Source: JASFUX01 sp050050115 (GTDB taxonomy: Bacteria > Pseudomonadota > Alphaproteobacteria > Caulobacterales > Maricaulaceae). Taken from it: a stretch of DNA of 5,245 nt. A program made the translations under genes and the position numbers. Of the stretch, positions 1 to 5,163 are shown in pieces. The stretch is taken from the NCBI GenBank assembly GCA_050050115.1, contig JASFUX010000245.1, forward strand, positions 1 through 5,245, written 5' to 3'. The notes beneath the pieces are model-generated. The model searched no databases and was not told the origin of the DNA. It saw only the letters and a program-made list of their open reading frames with translations. Every line of letters starts with the position of its first letter. Position 1 is the stretch's first letter.

Positions 1-821
1 CGGGGGCTATCGGCGTCCTCGCCGGCCTCGGCGGGATTGTCGTGGTGCTCATCATCGCCGGCGTGGCGGTTCTTTGGCATCTGCAGAACAAGGCTCAAAC
101 GATCGCTTCGCAGTCGGACGAAGCGCGGATGCGCTATCTTGAGCTTCCTTTTGGCGTGCCGGCGGGCACCGTGCGGGGGCTAGCGGCGTTGCTGGTTATC
201 GTCCTCGGCCTGGCCGTGCTTGTCGTGCAAAACCAACTCGGCATCGAAAGCGGCGAGGCCGTCGCCGGCTTTATCACCGCCGTGATCACCTTCTATTTCG
301 TCACGCGCCAGCAAACGCAAACTGAAGAAAAGATCGATCGCGGCGCCCAGGCGCTGGATCAAGCGACGACAACCTTGACGCGGGCGACGACGCTCGCTGC
401 GACAAAGGGGCTGGCCAACTTCGATCTGCCTGATGATGCGTTGGTGGACTTCGGCCTCAAGGTCGCTAGGGCGCGGGGACTGAGGGCGGCGGGCGAACCG
501 CGGGGGCCGCTTGAGCGGGACAAAATCAGCTACGAGGTTCAAAGAATATTTCGCGACCTCGTCAAGGATCGAGTCGACCCCTACGACGCCAGCCGGAAGA
601 CCACAGAAGTTTTCTATGAGGTTGCGGTTGAGGCAAAAACTTACGGCGTCCAGCAAGCACTTGAGGCTTCGGACTATCTCAAAGCTTACGCCAAGGACTT
701 CCAACTCGACGTCTACAAGCAAACCAAGAACGCGATGAAAAAGACGCTTGGGCACTGGGAAATGTCGATGGCCGACGAGGTTTGCGCGGACCTCATATCC
801 AGCAATGTGATCGTGAGGTGA
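1..821 (+). CDS. Hypothetical inner-membrane protein, 5' end cut by window edge
   Basis: The frame is open from the first complete codon at base 3 to the TGA at 819-821, giving 272 visible residues. A GTG occurs at 42, but it would start inside a hydrophobic helix, so the true start is probably upstream of the window. Counting from the codon at base 3, hydrophobic segments lie at about residues 2-26, 58-77 and 85-102. The loop before segment 2 is basic (R42, R44, R58) and the short loop between segments 2 and 3 is acidic. By the positive-inside rule this puts the roughly 170-residue C-terminal part in the cytoplasm. A polar helical stretch at about 101-136 (Q, T, E, D and A rich) may form a coiled coil. 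The segment PAGTVRGLAAL precedes segment 2. I do not recognise the family. The next gene begins 2 bases after the stop, so the two are very likely co-transcribed. Confidence 0.8.
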   Translation, partial: GAIGVLAGLGGIVVVLIIAGVAVLWHLQNKAQTIASQSDEARMRYLELPFGVPAGTVRGLAALLVIVLGLAVLVVQNQLGIESGEAVAGFITAVITFYFVTRQQTQTEEKIDRGAQALDQATTTLTRATTLAATKGLANFDLPDDALVDFGLKVARARGLRAAGEPRGPLERDKISYEVQRIFRDLVKDRVDPYDASRKTTEVFYEVAVEAKTYGVQQALEASDYLKAYAKDFQLDVYKQTKNAMKKTLGHWEMSMADEVCADLISSNVIVR

Positions 822-823
822 GC

Positions 824-2164
824 ATGCTCCGCAAAACGCTTCCAATCGCCGCTGCGCTGCTCGTCGTGACTCCTGCTGGAGCCGACATTTGGGACGGACT
901 CGACCTCAAGCGATGTGAGGTTGACGGTAGCGCGAGAGTGTACCCGCAAGAGCGGTTCATCCTCGATCTGGCGCGCGGTCACGACGTCCCGCTGGTATTT
1001 CTAGAGAGCGGAGCCTCAGACTCGGCCGGGACGGGATTGGGTGCACTTGCGTGGGAGGTGGAGAGAAATCCGACGAACGAATCGTGCACGGATGACGCGA
1101 CTGCTTGTGAAGCGCTCAGGCAGTTGCTCCGAGACACCGAAACGTTGGTGGAGCGCGATCGGCGAAACTCGGATTTTGCTGTGTCGATCGGAGATGCTGC
1201 GCCTCCTCCAAGAAGCGAGGCGGGACGCGGCTATGATCGAGCCGTCGCCATCTTGAACGGTCAGGCGCCATGGCTCGAAGTGCATTGCCTGAGACCACCT
1301 CCGGAGTCACAAGGGGCGGAGCAGAGTTGGCTGGCCAACGTGCACATCGGCGGAGAAGTGGATGATCCTGAGCGAGAGCTCCTGGACAGCCATATCAAGG
1401 ACTTCGCCAGCGCGACCTATCAAGACGACCGAACCTCGGACACGCAGACGATTGGGGTGAGCGCTCTCGTCCTGTTTCCAAGCGTGTTTGGAACAGACGA
1501 AGGCGGGCTCGGCGAGCACCTTACGGTGAGGCCGTTCATCGGACTGCAAAAGAACCGCAAGGACGCGGCGGGTACTGTCAATCCGGATATTGAAGACTTG
1601 TCGGTCGGCTTGCTTGGGCGGTTCGCCTACGGCCAAAGCTGGCGGTATTTCGTCACGCCGTCCTTAACCTGGGAAAGCGATCTAGAACTCGACTCCTCCG
1701 TCGGCATCGCCAGCGTAGGCTGGCGGCCGGTTCCGGTGAGCGCCACCGGAAACATCCTATCCTGTCTGGAAGGTCCGGCGCAGGCGAGCAACTCAAACCC
1801 CTACCTGCGCCTGGGGTGCAGCGCTCGCCTCGTCGCCGAGCACGTGGTTGTCGCCGATGCAGGCGACAAGGAGGCGCTGGCGGACGCAACGAGCTTCACC
1901 AGAGCGGGCTTTGACGCTCAAGTTGCGTATGACATTAGCCCGGCGGGCAGCGAAGCGCGGACGGATGTTTCGCTCCGCTATGCGCGGCGCGAGGCTTTTG
2001 ACGGTGAGGAGGGCGACGCCGACCGTATGGTTCTAGCGCTCAAGCACACGCCGACTGAGACCTCGCCGTGGCGATTCAGCATCGAGTATGTACACGGTGA
2101 AGACCTGACCAGCTTGGAAACTGAGCGCTCCGTCAGTTTCAAGATCGAATATCGTCGTCGATGA
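824..2164 (+). CDS. Exported protein with probable C-terminal outer-membrane beta-barrel
   Basis: The protein has 446 residues. The ATG at 824 was chosen over an in-frame ATG at 782 because it is preceded by GAGG at 815-818 and places a clean Sec signal peptide at the N-terminus: basic MLRK, a hydrophobic core at about 6-16, and a probable cleavage after AGA at residue 20. Residues 21-190 form a mixed polar region with four cysteines (31, 88, 95, 155) that could form disulfides in the periplasm. From about residue 208 to the end the chain alternates hydrophobic and polar residues in about ten short strands split by acidic turns (for example around 232-241, 258-269, 273-284, 326-343, 360-370, 380-387, 416-423, 436-443). 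This is typical of an outer-membrane barrel. The last residue is Arg rather than the usual aromatic, so insertion by the standard Bam C-terminal signal is uncertain. No family is recognised. The start lies 2 bases after the preceding stop, suggesting translational coupling. Confidence 0.82.
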   Translation: MLRKTLPIAAALLVVTPAGADIWDGLDLKRCEVDGSARVYPQERFILDLARGHDVPLVFLESGASDSAGTGLGALAWEVERNPTNESCTDDATACEALRQLLRDTETLVERDRRNSDFAVSIGDAAPPPRSEAGRGYDRAVAILNGQAPWLEVHCLRPPPESQGAEQSWLANVHIGGEVDDPERELLDSHIKDFASATYQDDRTSDTQTIGVSALVLFPSVFGTDEGGLGEHLTVRPFIGLQKNRKDAAGTVNPDIEDLSVGLLGRFAYGQSWRYFVTPSLTWESDLELDSSVGIASVGWRPVPVSATGNILSCLEGPAQASNSNPYLRLGCSARLVAEHVVVADAGDKEALADATSFTRAGFDAQVAYDISPAGSEARTDVSLRYARREAFDGEEGDADRMVLALKHTPTETSPWRFSIEYVHGEDLTSLETERSVSFKIEYRRR

Positions 2165-2204
2165 AGCGGTAGCCCGGCGCGGCGACTGAGTTCAATTGGG
2201 GACC
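2165..2204. other. Convergent intergenic gap
   Basis: This 40-base gap separates the stop codons of two converging genes. I see no hairpin followed by a T-run on either strand, so no intrinsic terminator can be called. It coincides with a change in base composition between the left gene pair and the glycosidase gene. Confidence 0.6.
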
Positions 2205-3650
2205 TCATGGAGCGGTGTCTTCCGGCGCTGCCTCAAGCACGAGCAGCCAGTCGGGCGCGCCTTCGGCGTTGAGGCCCGGCGGGCGGAAGGTGTGGAGCCC
2301 CTCGGCTGACGGAGGGAGGTCTTCGACTTCGTAGACTGCATCCGAAGCGGGATCGCGCCATTCGGCTTGCACTCGCGGTCCGGCGAGCCGGCCTAAGTTG
2401 ATTTCGACCCCTCGCGCGCGCGGCATGTAGACGAGAGCGAAGCCGCCGTCCCGAGCACGCGCGGCGGCGATGAAGTTCTGGCCGCGTCCGCGGTTCGAGG
2501 TTACGAGCGCATCGTCCGTATCGGGAACGAGCGCGGTCCAGTCGAACTCGTCGAAGACGCGGCGGATGCGGGTCATCGAGCGCGAGCCCGCGCCGTCGAG
2601 CGCCTCGCGCCAGCTAACGGGCGCGTCGAATATCCCCGGCGCATCGAAGGTCCAGATCGGATTGACGCCGAACACCTGCCCGCAGGCGCCCGAGAGCAGG
2701 GCGTGATAGGCCTGGGTGCGCAGACGCGTCGGCGAGGCGTCGTGCTCGTTCTCGTAGGCGCTCTCCATCAGGAAGAACGGCATGACCGGGTCGGTCGCGT
2801 AGGCTTGCAGCGCGAGCGGGGCGACGGCCTCGTAAGTGTAGACGTTGTCGACCTCGAGCCAGGCTTCTCCGCCCCAGTGATCGCGCGCCTGCGCATAGGG
2901 TCCGCCGTGTACGGTGACGAGGCCGGTCGCGCCGGCCTCGGCGAGGCCTTCGGCGATCGCCCGGCTGGGGGCGAGGTCGGGCGGGTTCCAGTCGCCGCCG
3001 TGCACCCACATGATGTTGTCCAAGTTGCCGAAACGTTCGCCGAGGTAGCGGCCGTAGCCGCGCAGGTCGTCGCGGCCGGCGGCCTGCATCTCGGCCCACC
3101 AGCCCTCCGCGCTCCCGCCGTAGCCGATGTAGGACGGAGTGAGCATCACCAGCATGTCCCGCTCGCGCGCCAGCTCGATCACCGCTTGGGCGTGATCAAA
3201 GTAGGCGTCGTTCGGCGCAGCGTAGTCGCCCGGCGCGGCGAACGGCGGCTCGCCGCTGGCGTTCAAGGGTGCATTGTCGGCGAACTGATGCTCGATCAGG
3301 TTGACGAGAATGGTGTTGAAGCCGCGTGCGCGGCGGTCGTCGAGGTAAGCTTCGGCGTCTGCGAGCGGGAGCTGGACGATGAGCGACCAGGCGGTGTCGC
3401 CGAACAACAGGAACGGCGCGCCGTCCGCGTCGACGAGATGGCTGCGGTCGTCCGAGACGCGAAGCGGGAAAGCGGGCGCGGCGCCGGGCTCGTAGGCCGG
3501 CGGCGGACCGGATGGCGCGTCGGCGCGCGAACCGCCTTGGGACTGGGCGTCGCAGGCGGCGACTAGAGACAGCAAGGCCGCCGCGGCCGCCGCCTGAACC
3601 GATTCAGGCAAAGCTCTGCGATTGGCGCTCGACGCCGATTTGCGCCCCAT
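2205..3650 (-). CDS. Lipoprotein glycoside hydrolase, apiosidase-like (DUF4038, GH140-type)
   Basis: The protein has 481 residues. The N-terminus carries a basic region (R3, K4, R11, R12), a hydrophobic stretch at about 19-32 and a lipobox LVAAC with Cys33, so it should be lipidated and face the periplasm or cell surface. Asp34 follows the cysteine; in enterobacteria Asp at +2 favours inner-membrane retention. Residues about 62-380 match the apiosidase-like TIM-barrel family. Landmarks are GDTAW at 84-88, the HGGDW segment with Asp220 as candidate general acid/base, and MESAYE with Glu296 as candidate nucleophile. Residues about 385-475 resemble the small beta domain annotated as 'putative collagen-binding' that usually follows DUF4038; the name does not imply collagen binding. 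Characterised GH140 members remove apiose from rhamnogalacturonan-II; the substrate here is not known. The ATG is preceded by GGGGAG at a 5-base spacing. The gene follows the GFA gene by 40 bases. No transporter or other carbohydrate gene is visible nearby. Confidence 0.9.
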   Translation of the reverse strand: MGRKSASSANRRALPESVQAAAAAALLSLVAACDAQSQGGSRADAPSGPPPAYEPGAAPAFPLRVSDDRSHLVDADGAPFLLFGDTAWSLIVQLPLADAEAYLDDRRARGFNTILVNLIEHQFADNAPLNASGEPPFAAPGDYAAPNDAYFDHAQAVIELARERDMLVMLTPSYIGYGGSAEGWWAEMQAAGRDDLRGYGRYLGERFGNLDNIMWVHGGDWNPPDLAPSRAIAEGLAEAGATGLVTVHGGPYAQARDHWGGEAWLEVDNVYTYEAVAPLALQAYATDPVMPFFLMESAYENEHDASPTRLRTQAYHALLSGACGQVFGVNPIWTFDAPGIFDAPVSWREALDGAGSRSMTRIRRVFDEFDWTALVPDTDDALVTSNRGRGQNFIAAARARDGGFALVYMPRARGVEINLGRLAGPRVQAEWRDPASDAVYEVEDLPPSAEGLHTFRPPGLNAEGAPDWLLVLEAAPEDTAP

Positions 3651-3652
3651 TT

Positions 3653-3682
3653 GGCTCCCCGCGCTCGCTCAGGCCGGGAGCC
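3653..3682 (-). promoter_or_regulatory. Hairpin enclosing the glycosidase ribosome-binding site
   Basis: GGCTCCC at 3653-3659 and GGGAGCC at 3676-3682 are perfect inverted repeats with a 16-base loop. In the minus-strand transcript the 3' arm contains the Shine-Dalgarno of the glycosidase gene, 3 bases before its ATG. Folding would hide the ribosome-binding site. There is no U-run after it, so it does not look like an intrinsic terminator. A role in translational control is inference, and short stems arise often in GC-rich DNA. Confidence 0.4.
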
Positions 3683-3695
3683 TAGCTGGTCTAGG
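3681..3695. repeat. Small inverted repeat over the GFA stop codon
   Basis: CCTAG (3681-3685) and CTAGG (3691-3695) flank a 5-base loop. The repeat spans the TAG stop of the GFA gene and shares two bases with the adjacent larger hairpin, so the two stems cannot both form fully. Function unknown. Confidence 0.35.
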
Positions 3696-4134
3696 AGTGC
3701 TCCGCGATGACCTTCTGCGGCCCGCCCTCGGGCATCTCCGGGAACGACGGCAGCGCGGGATCGACATAGTCCCAGGCCGGCGCGCGGCTGGCGTAGACGA
3801 CCATCGAGGGTGAGACGACGTCGGGGTTGTCGAGGCTCGAAGCGCGCGGGAAGACGACGCCGGGCATGGCGGAGTTCTTCGAATAGACCGCGCAGCCGCA
3901 TGTGGGGCAGAAGCCGCGGCTGACGACGTTCCCGCTGTCGGCGGCGCGGTCGTAGAACTTCACCTCTCCGGATACGGAGAAACCGTCCTCAGGCGCGACG
4001 ATATGCGTGCAGTGGCCCGTCCCGGAGGACTTTCGGCAGTCGACGCAATGACAATGAGCGACCACTTGGGGGTCGTTGACGCTCGTGTAGCTCACCGCGC
4101 CGCACAAGCAACTTCCGCTGAAACCATCGGCCAT
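3691..4134 (-). CDS. GFA-domain zinc protein (CENP-V/GFA family)
   Basis: The protein has 147 residues, a usual length for this family. The cysteine pattern is diagnostic: SCLCG (C9, C11), HCHCVDCRKSSG (C28, C30, C33) and FCPTCGCAVYSK (C76, C79, C81). In the structurally known Gfa protein, the first pair together with the C-x-x-C pair holds a structural zinc, and the C-x-C-x-x-C motif holds a second, looser zinc. It is cytoplasmic, with no signal peptide. The family is named after glutathione-dependent formaldehyde activation, but most members have no proven activity, so a general thiol or electrophile detoxification role is only a guess. The ATG is preceded by GAGGAG at a 6-base spacing, which supports this start. 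It is divergent from the HxlR regulator gene, an arrangement typical of a regulator and its target, and the glycosidase gene lies downstream on the same strand. Confidence 0.95.
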   Translation of the reverse strand: MADGFSGSCLCGAVSYTSVNDPQVVAHCHCVDCRKSSGTGHCTHIVAPEDGFSVSGEVKFYDRAADSGNVVSRGFCPTCGCAVYSKNSAMPGVVFPRASSLDNPDVVSPSMVVYASRAPAWDYVDPALPSFPEMPEGGPQKVIAEHS

Positions 4135-4142
4135 GTCCCGCT

Positions 4143-4159
4143 CCTCATAAACTATGAGG
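4143..4159. promoter_or_regulatory. Perfect 7-bp inverted repeat overlapping the GFA ribosome-binding site
   Basis: CCTCATA (4143-4149) and TATGAGG (4153-4159) are separated by AAC. The lower-coordinate arm overlaps the GAGGAG Shine-Dalgarno of the GFA gene on the minus strand. It could be a protein-binding operator, or an RNA hairpin with a 3-base loop that masks the ribosome-binding site. The symmetry is seen directly; the role is inferred. Confidence 0.5.
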
Positions 4160-4179
4160 CTGCTTTAGGGTATCTTTGT

Positions 4180-4199
4180 CGTATATTGCAAGTGACAAG
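4180..4199. promoter_or_regulatory. Candidate operator, copy 1 of a repeated element
   Basis: CGTATATTGCA (4180-4190), one base, then GTGACAAG (4192-4199). A near copy lies at 5068-5089. The copy here sits inside a dyad, TTGTC (4176-4180) and GACAA (4194-4198) with a 13-base spacer. HxlR regulators bind inverted-repeat operators in their own divergent promoters, so this is a plausible site for the regulator encoded at 4330; that link is inference. Confidence 0.42.
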
Positions 4200-4209
4200 T
4201 TACAAGAGA
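4189..4209 (+). repeat. Three tandem 7-bp imperfect repeats
   Basis: CAAGTGA, CAAGTTA and CAAGAGA follow one another without gaps and share CAAG at positions 1-4 and A at position 7. They overlap the end of the candidate operator at 4180-4199. They may be part of the binding-site array or chance. Confidence 0.4.
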
Positions 4210-4220
4210 GGCGCAGTTCA

Positions 4221-4230
4221 TTGTATACAA
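4221..4230. promoter_or_regulatory. 10-bp perfect palindrome TTGTATACAA
   Basis: The sequence is fully self-complementary and lies in the divergent region 100 bases before the HxlR start. It includes TATACA, which could serve as a -10 element on the + strand. An operator overlapping a promoter is possible, but a single site cannot establish it. Confidence 0.35.
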
Positions 4231-4317
4231 GCGCCGAGGTCGGCGCGGCGGCGGCTCGGCGATCGGCCGTTTGACGAGGAACGCGCGGATGAAGGTTGCG
4301 CGACAACGCACAAGAAC

Positions 4318-4322
4318 AGGGA
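4318..4322 (+). promoter_or_regulatory. Shine-Dalgarno deciding the HxlR start
   Basis: AGGGA lies 7 bases before the GTG at 4330. The alternative in-frame ATG at 4339 would be 16 bases away, too far for normal initiation, so the GTG is preferred. Confidence 0.6.
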
Positions 4323-4329
4323 AACGCAC

Positions 4330-4722
4330 GTGGCCAAGATGCAAGAACCTCGCTCGGGCTGCCCGATCGCCTCGACGCTCGATCTCGTCGGCGACCGCTG
4401 GACGCTGGTGATCTTGCGGGACATGCTCAACGGCAAGTCGCGGTTTTCCGAGTTCCTGACCTCGCCCGAACGCATCACGACGAGCGTGCTCGCTGACCGG
4501 CTTGCGCTCATCGAGGCGGCGGGGCTGGCGACCAAGTCGCTCTACTCGCAACGACCCAAGCGCTACGAGTATGCGCTGACCGAAATGGGCGCGGGGCTGC
4601 TGCCGGTGCTGCAGGACATGTGTCGCTGGGCGAACTGCTATTTGCCGGGCACCTGGACGCCGCCCGAAGCCTTCATGAAGCGGCGGCCTTCGGCGTCGCG
4701 CTCGCCAAGGAGAGATGCATGA
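4330..4722 (+). CDS. HxlR-family winged-helix transcriptional regulator
   Basis: The protein has 130 residues from the GTG start, supported by AGGGA at 7 bases; the ATG at 4339 is the alternative and removes three residues. The family pattern is complete: GCP with Cys11, LDLVGDRWTLVILRD at 17-31, the helix-turn-helix region with GKSRFSEF (35-42) and ITTSVLADRL (49-58), and the wing SQRPKRYEYALTEMG at 73-87, followed by the dimerisation helix ending near W100. In several HxlR regulators the N-terminal cysteine senses electrophiles or oxidants; Cys11 is in the right place, and Cys98 and Cys103 are extra. The tail after residue 110 is short and basic. It probably acts as a dimer on the adjacent divergent region and controls the GFA gene and its own operon. 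It overlaps the DUF1330 gene by 4 bases. Confidence 0.95.
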   Translation: MAKMQEPRSGCPIASTLDLVGDRWTLVILRDMLNGKSRFSEFLTSPERITTSVLADRLALIEAAGLATKSLYSQRPKRYEYALTEMGAGLLPVLQDMCRWANCYLPGTWTPPEAFMKRRPSASRSPRRDA

Positions 4723-5012
4723 CCGTCTACGTTGTCGCCGCGCTGAAGTTCACCGATCGCGCGCGCTATGACCGCTATCAGGCCGCCTTCCTGCCGGTGT
4801 TCGCCAAGTTCAACGGGGCCGTGCTCGCCGCCGACGAGAGCCCGACGCCGCTGACGGAGAACTTCGACCGGCAGAAGGTGGTGATCATGGCCTTTCCCGA
4901 CGAAGCCGAGGCGCAGCGCTTCCTTCAGTCGCCGGAGTATCAGGAGATATCAGTCGATCGCGAGGCCGGCGCGGACACCATGTCGGCGCTCGTGCACGGG
5001 CTCGACGGGTGA
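4719..5012 (+). CDS. DUF1330 family protein
   Basis: The protein has 97 residues, the normal length for DUF1330. The start ATG at 4719 overlaps the HxlR stop as ATGA and is preceded by AAGGAG at 4707-4712 with a 6-base spacing, so an upstream in-frame start at 4620 is not needed. The fold expected is a ferredoxin-like dimeric alpha/beta barrel. Visible family features are the first strand YVVAALKF (4-11), the helix with RARYDRYQ (14-21), GAVLAADE (33-40), the central strand KVVIMAFPDEAEAQRFL (53-69) and the SPEYQEI motif (71-77). It is cytoplasmic with no export signal. No reaction is established for the family. Its coupling to the regulator means the two are made together; it may be a small enzyme or ligand-binding partner in the same response, which is inference. 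Confidence 0.94.
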   Translation: MTVYVVAALKFTDRARYDRYQAAFLPVFAKFNGAVLAADESPTPLTENFDRQKVVIMAFPDEAEAQRFLQSPEYQEISVDREAGADTMSALVHGLDG

Positions 5013-5067
5013 CGCCCACTCGCCGCGTTCCCGGGTCCGGGGGCGGGGCGGCTTCAACTACAAAATA

Positions 5068-5089
5068 CGTAGATTGCAGCGTGACAAAG
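5068..5089. promoter_or_regulatory. Candidate operator, copy 2 of a repeated element
   Basis: CGTAGATTGCA (5068-5078), two bases, then GTGACAAAG (5081-5089). Ten of eleven bases match copy 1 in the first block, followed by an identical GTGACAA, with one extra base between blocks. It also overlaps CTAC (5058-5061) and GTAG (5069-5072), an inverted repeat with a 7-base spacer. It could bring the downstream gene under the same regulator. Confidence 0.42.
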
Positions 5090-5109
5090 CGGGATTTATC
5101 GTTTATCGT
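5081..5109 (+). promoter_or_regulatory. Possible promoter for the exported-protein gene
   Basis: GTGACA (5081-5086) matches five of six bases of the -35 consensus, and TATCGT (5104-5109) matches four of six of the -10 consensus, with a 17-base spacer. An alternative in the same area is TTGCAG (5074-5079) with TATCGT at 5097-5102, also 17 bases apart. The operator-like element overlaps the -35 in both cases. Confidence 0.3.
5095..5108 (+). repeat. Perfect 7-bp tandem duplication
   Basis: TTTATCG occurs twice without a gap and is followed by TTATATT. It duplicates the possible -10 element. Its function is unknown. Confidence 0.5.
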
Positions 5110-5131
5110 TATATTCCAGTAAGCCGCGCGA

Positions 5132-5163
5132 CTGGCCTCGAACGCATCGAGCCGAGGGGCCAG
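5132..5163 (+). promoter_or_regulatory. Leader hairpin with two alternative pairings
   Basis: CTGGCCTCG (5132-5140) can pair with CGA plus GGCCAG (5153-5155 and 5158-5163), leaving a two-base bulge. Alternatively CTCGA (5137-5141) pairs with TCGAG (5147-5151) around a 5-base loop. The structures are mutually exclusive and lie about 40 bases before the next start codon. This may be chance in GC-rich sequence. Confidence 0.3.

Larger units (their letters stand above)
4135..4329. promoter_or_regulatory. AT-rich divergent control region between GFA and HxlR genes
   Basis: This 195-base region separates two divergent start codons. The block 4141-4200 is 40% GC against about 63-65% in the flanking genes. 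It holds several symmetric or repeated motifs listed separately: the inverted repeat at 4143-4159, the element at 4180-4199, triple 7-base repeats at 4189-4209 and the palindrome at 4221-4230. From about 4231 to 4317 the sequence is GC-rich and I see nothing distinct in it. It must contain the promoters for both directions; none is strong enough to place confidently. A possible + strand pair is TTACAA (4200-4205), an 18-base spacer, and TATACA (4224-4229). Confidence 0.7.

Noticed and set aside
180..845. Minus-strand open frame of 221 codons over the membrane protein gene
   Set aside because: No ribosome-binding site or recognisable domain; the opposite strand has convincing membrane segments and coupled gene spacing.
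2703..3566. Long + strand open frame (287 codons) antisense to the glycosidase
   Set aside because: It lies fully inside a gene with recognised domains, its translation is low-complexity Val/Gly/Arg/Ala, and GC-rich genes commonly give such antisense frames.
3691..4134. Calling the GFA protein a glutathione-dependent formaldehyde-activating enzyme
   Set aside because: The zinc motifs support the fold only. No glutathione-dependent formaldehyde dehydrogenase gene is adjacent, and most family members lack demonstrated activity.
4003..4329. Extension of the HxlR gene to an upstream ATG at 4003
   Set aside because: It would overlap the GFA gene and its promoter region and add about 109 residues unlike the family. 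The GTG at 4330 has a proper Shine-Dalgarno and gives the usual length.
4620..4718. Upstream start for the DUF1330 gene
   Set aside because: The extra residues do not match the family N-terminus, and the ATG at 4719 has AAGGAG at ideal spacing.
5022..5052. Possible terminator after DUF1330
   Set aside because: Only a 5-bp GCCGC/GCGGC stem with a long loop and no T-run; nearby CCCGG/CCGGG has too short a loop.
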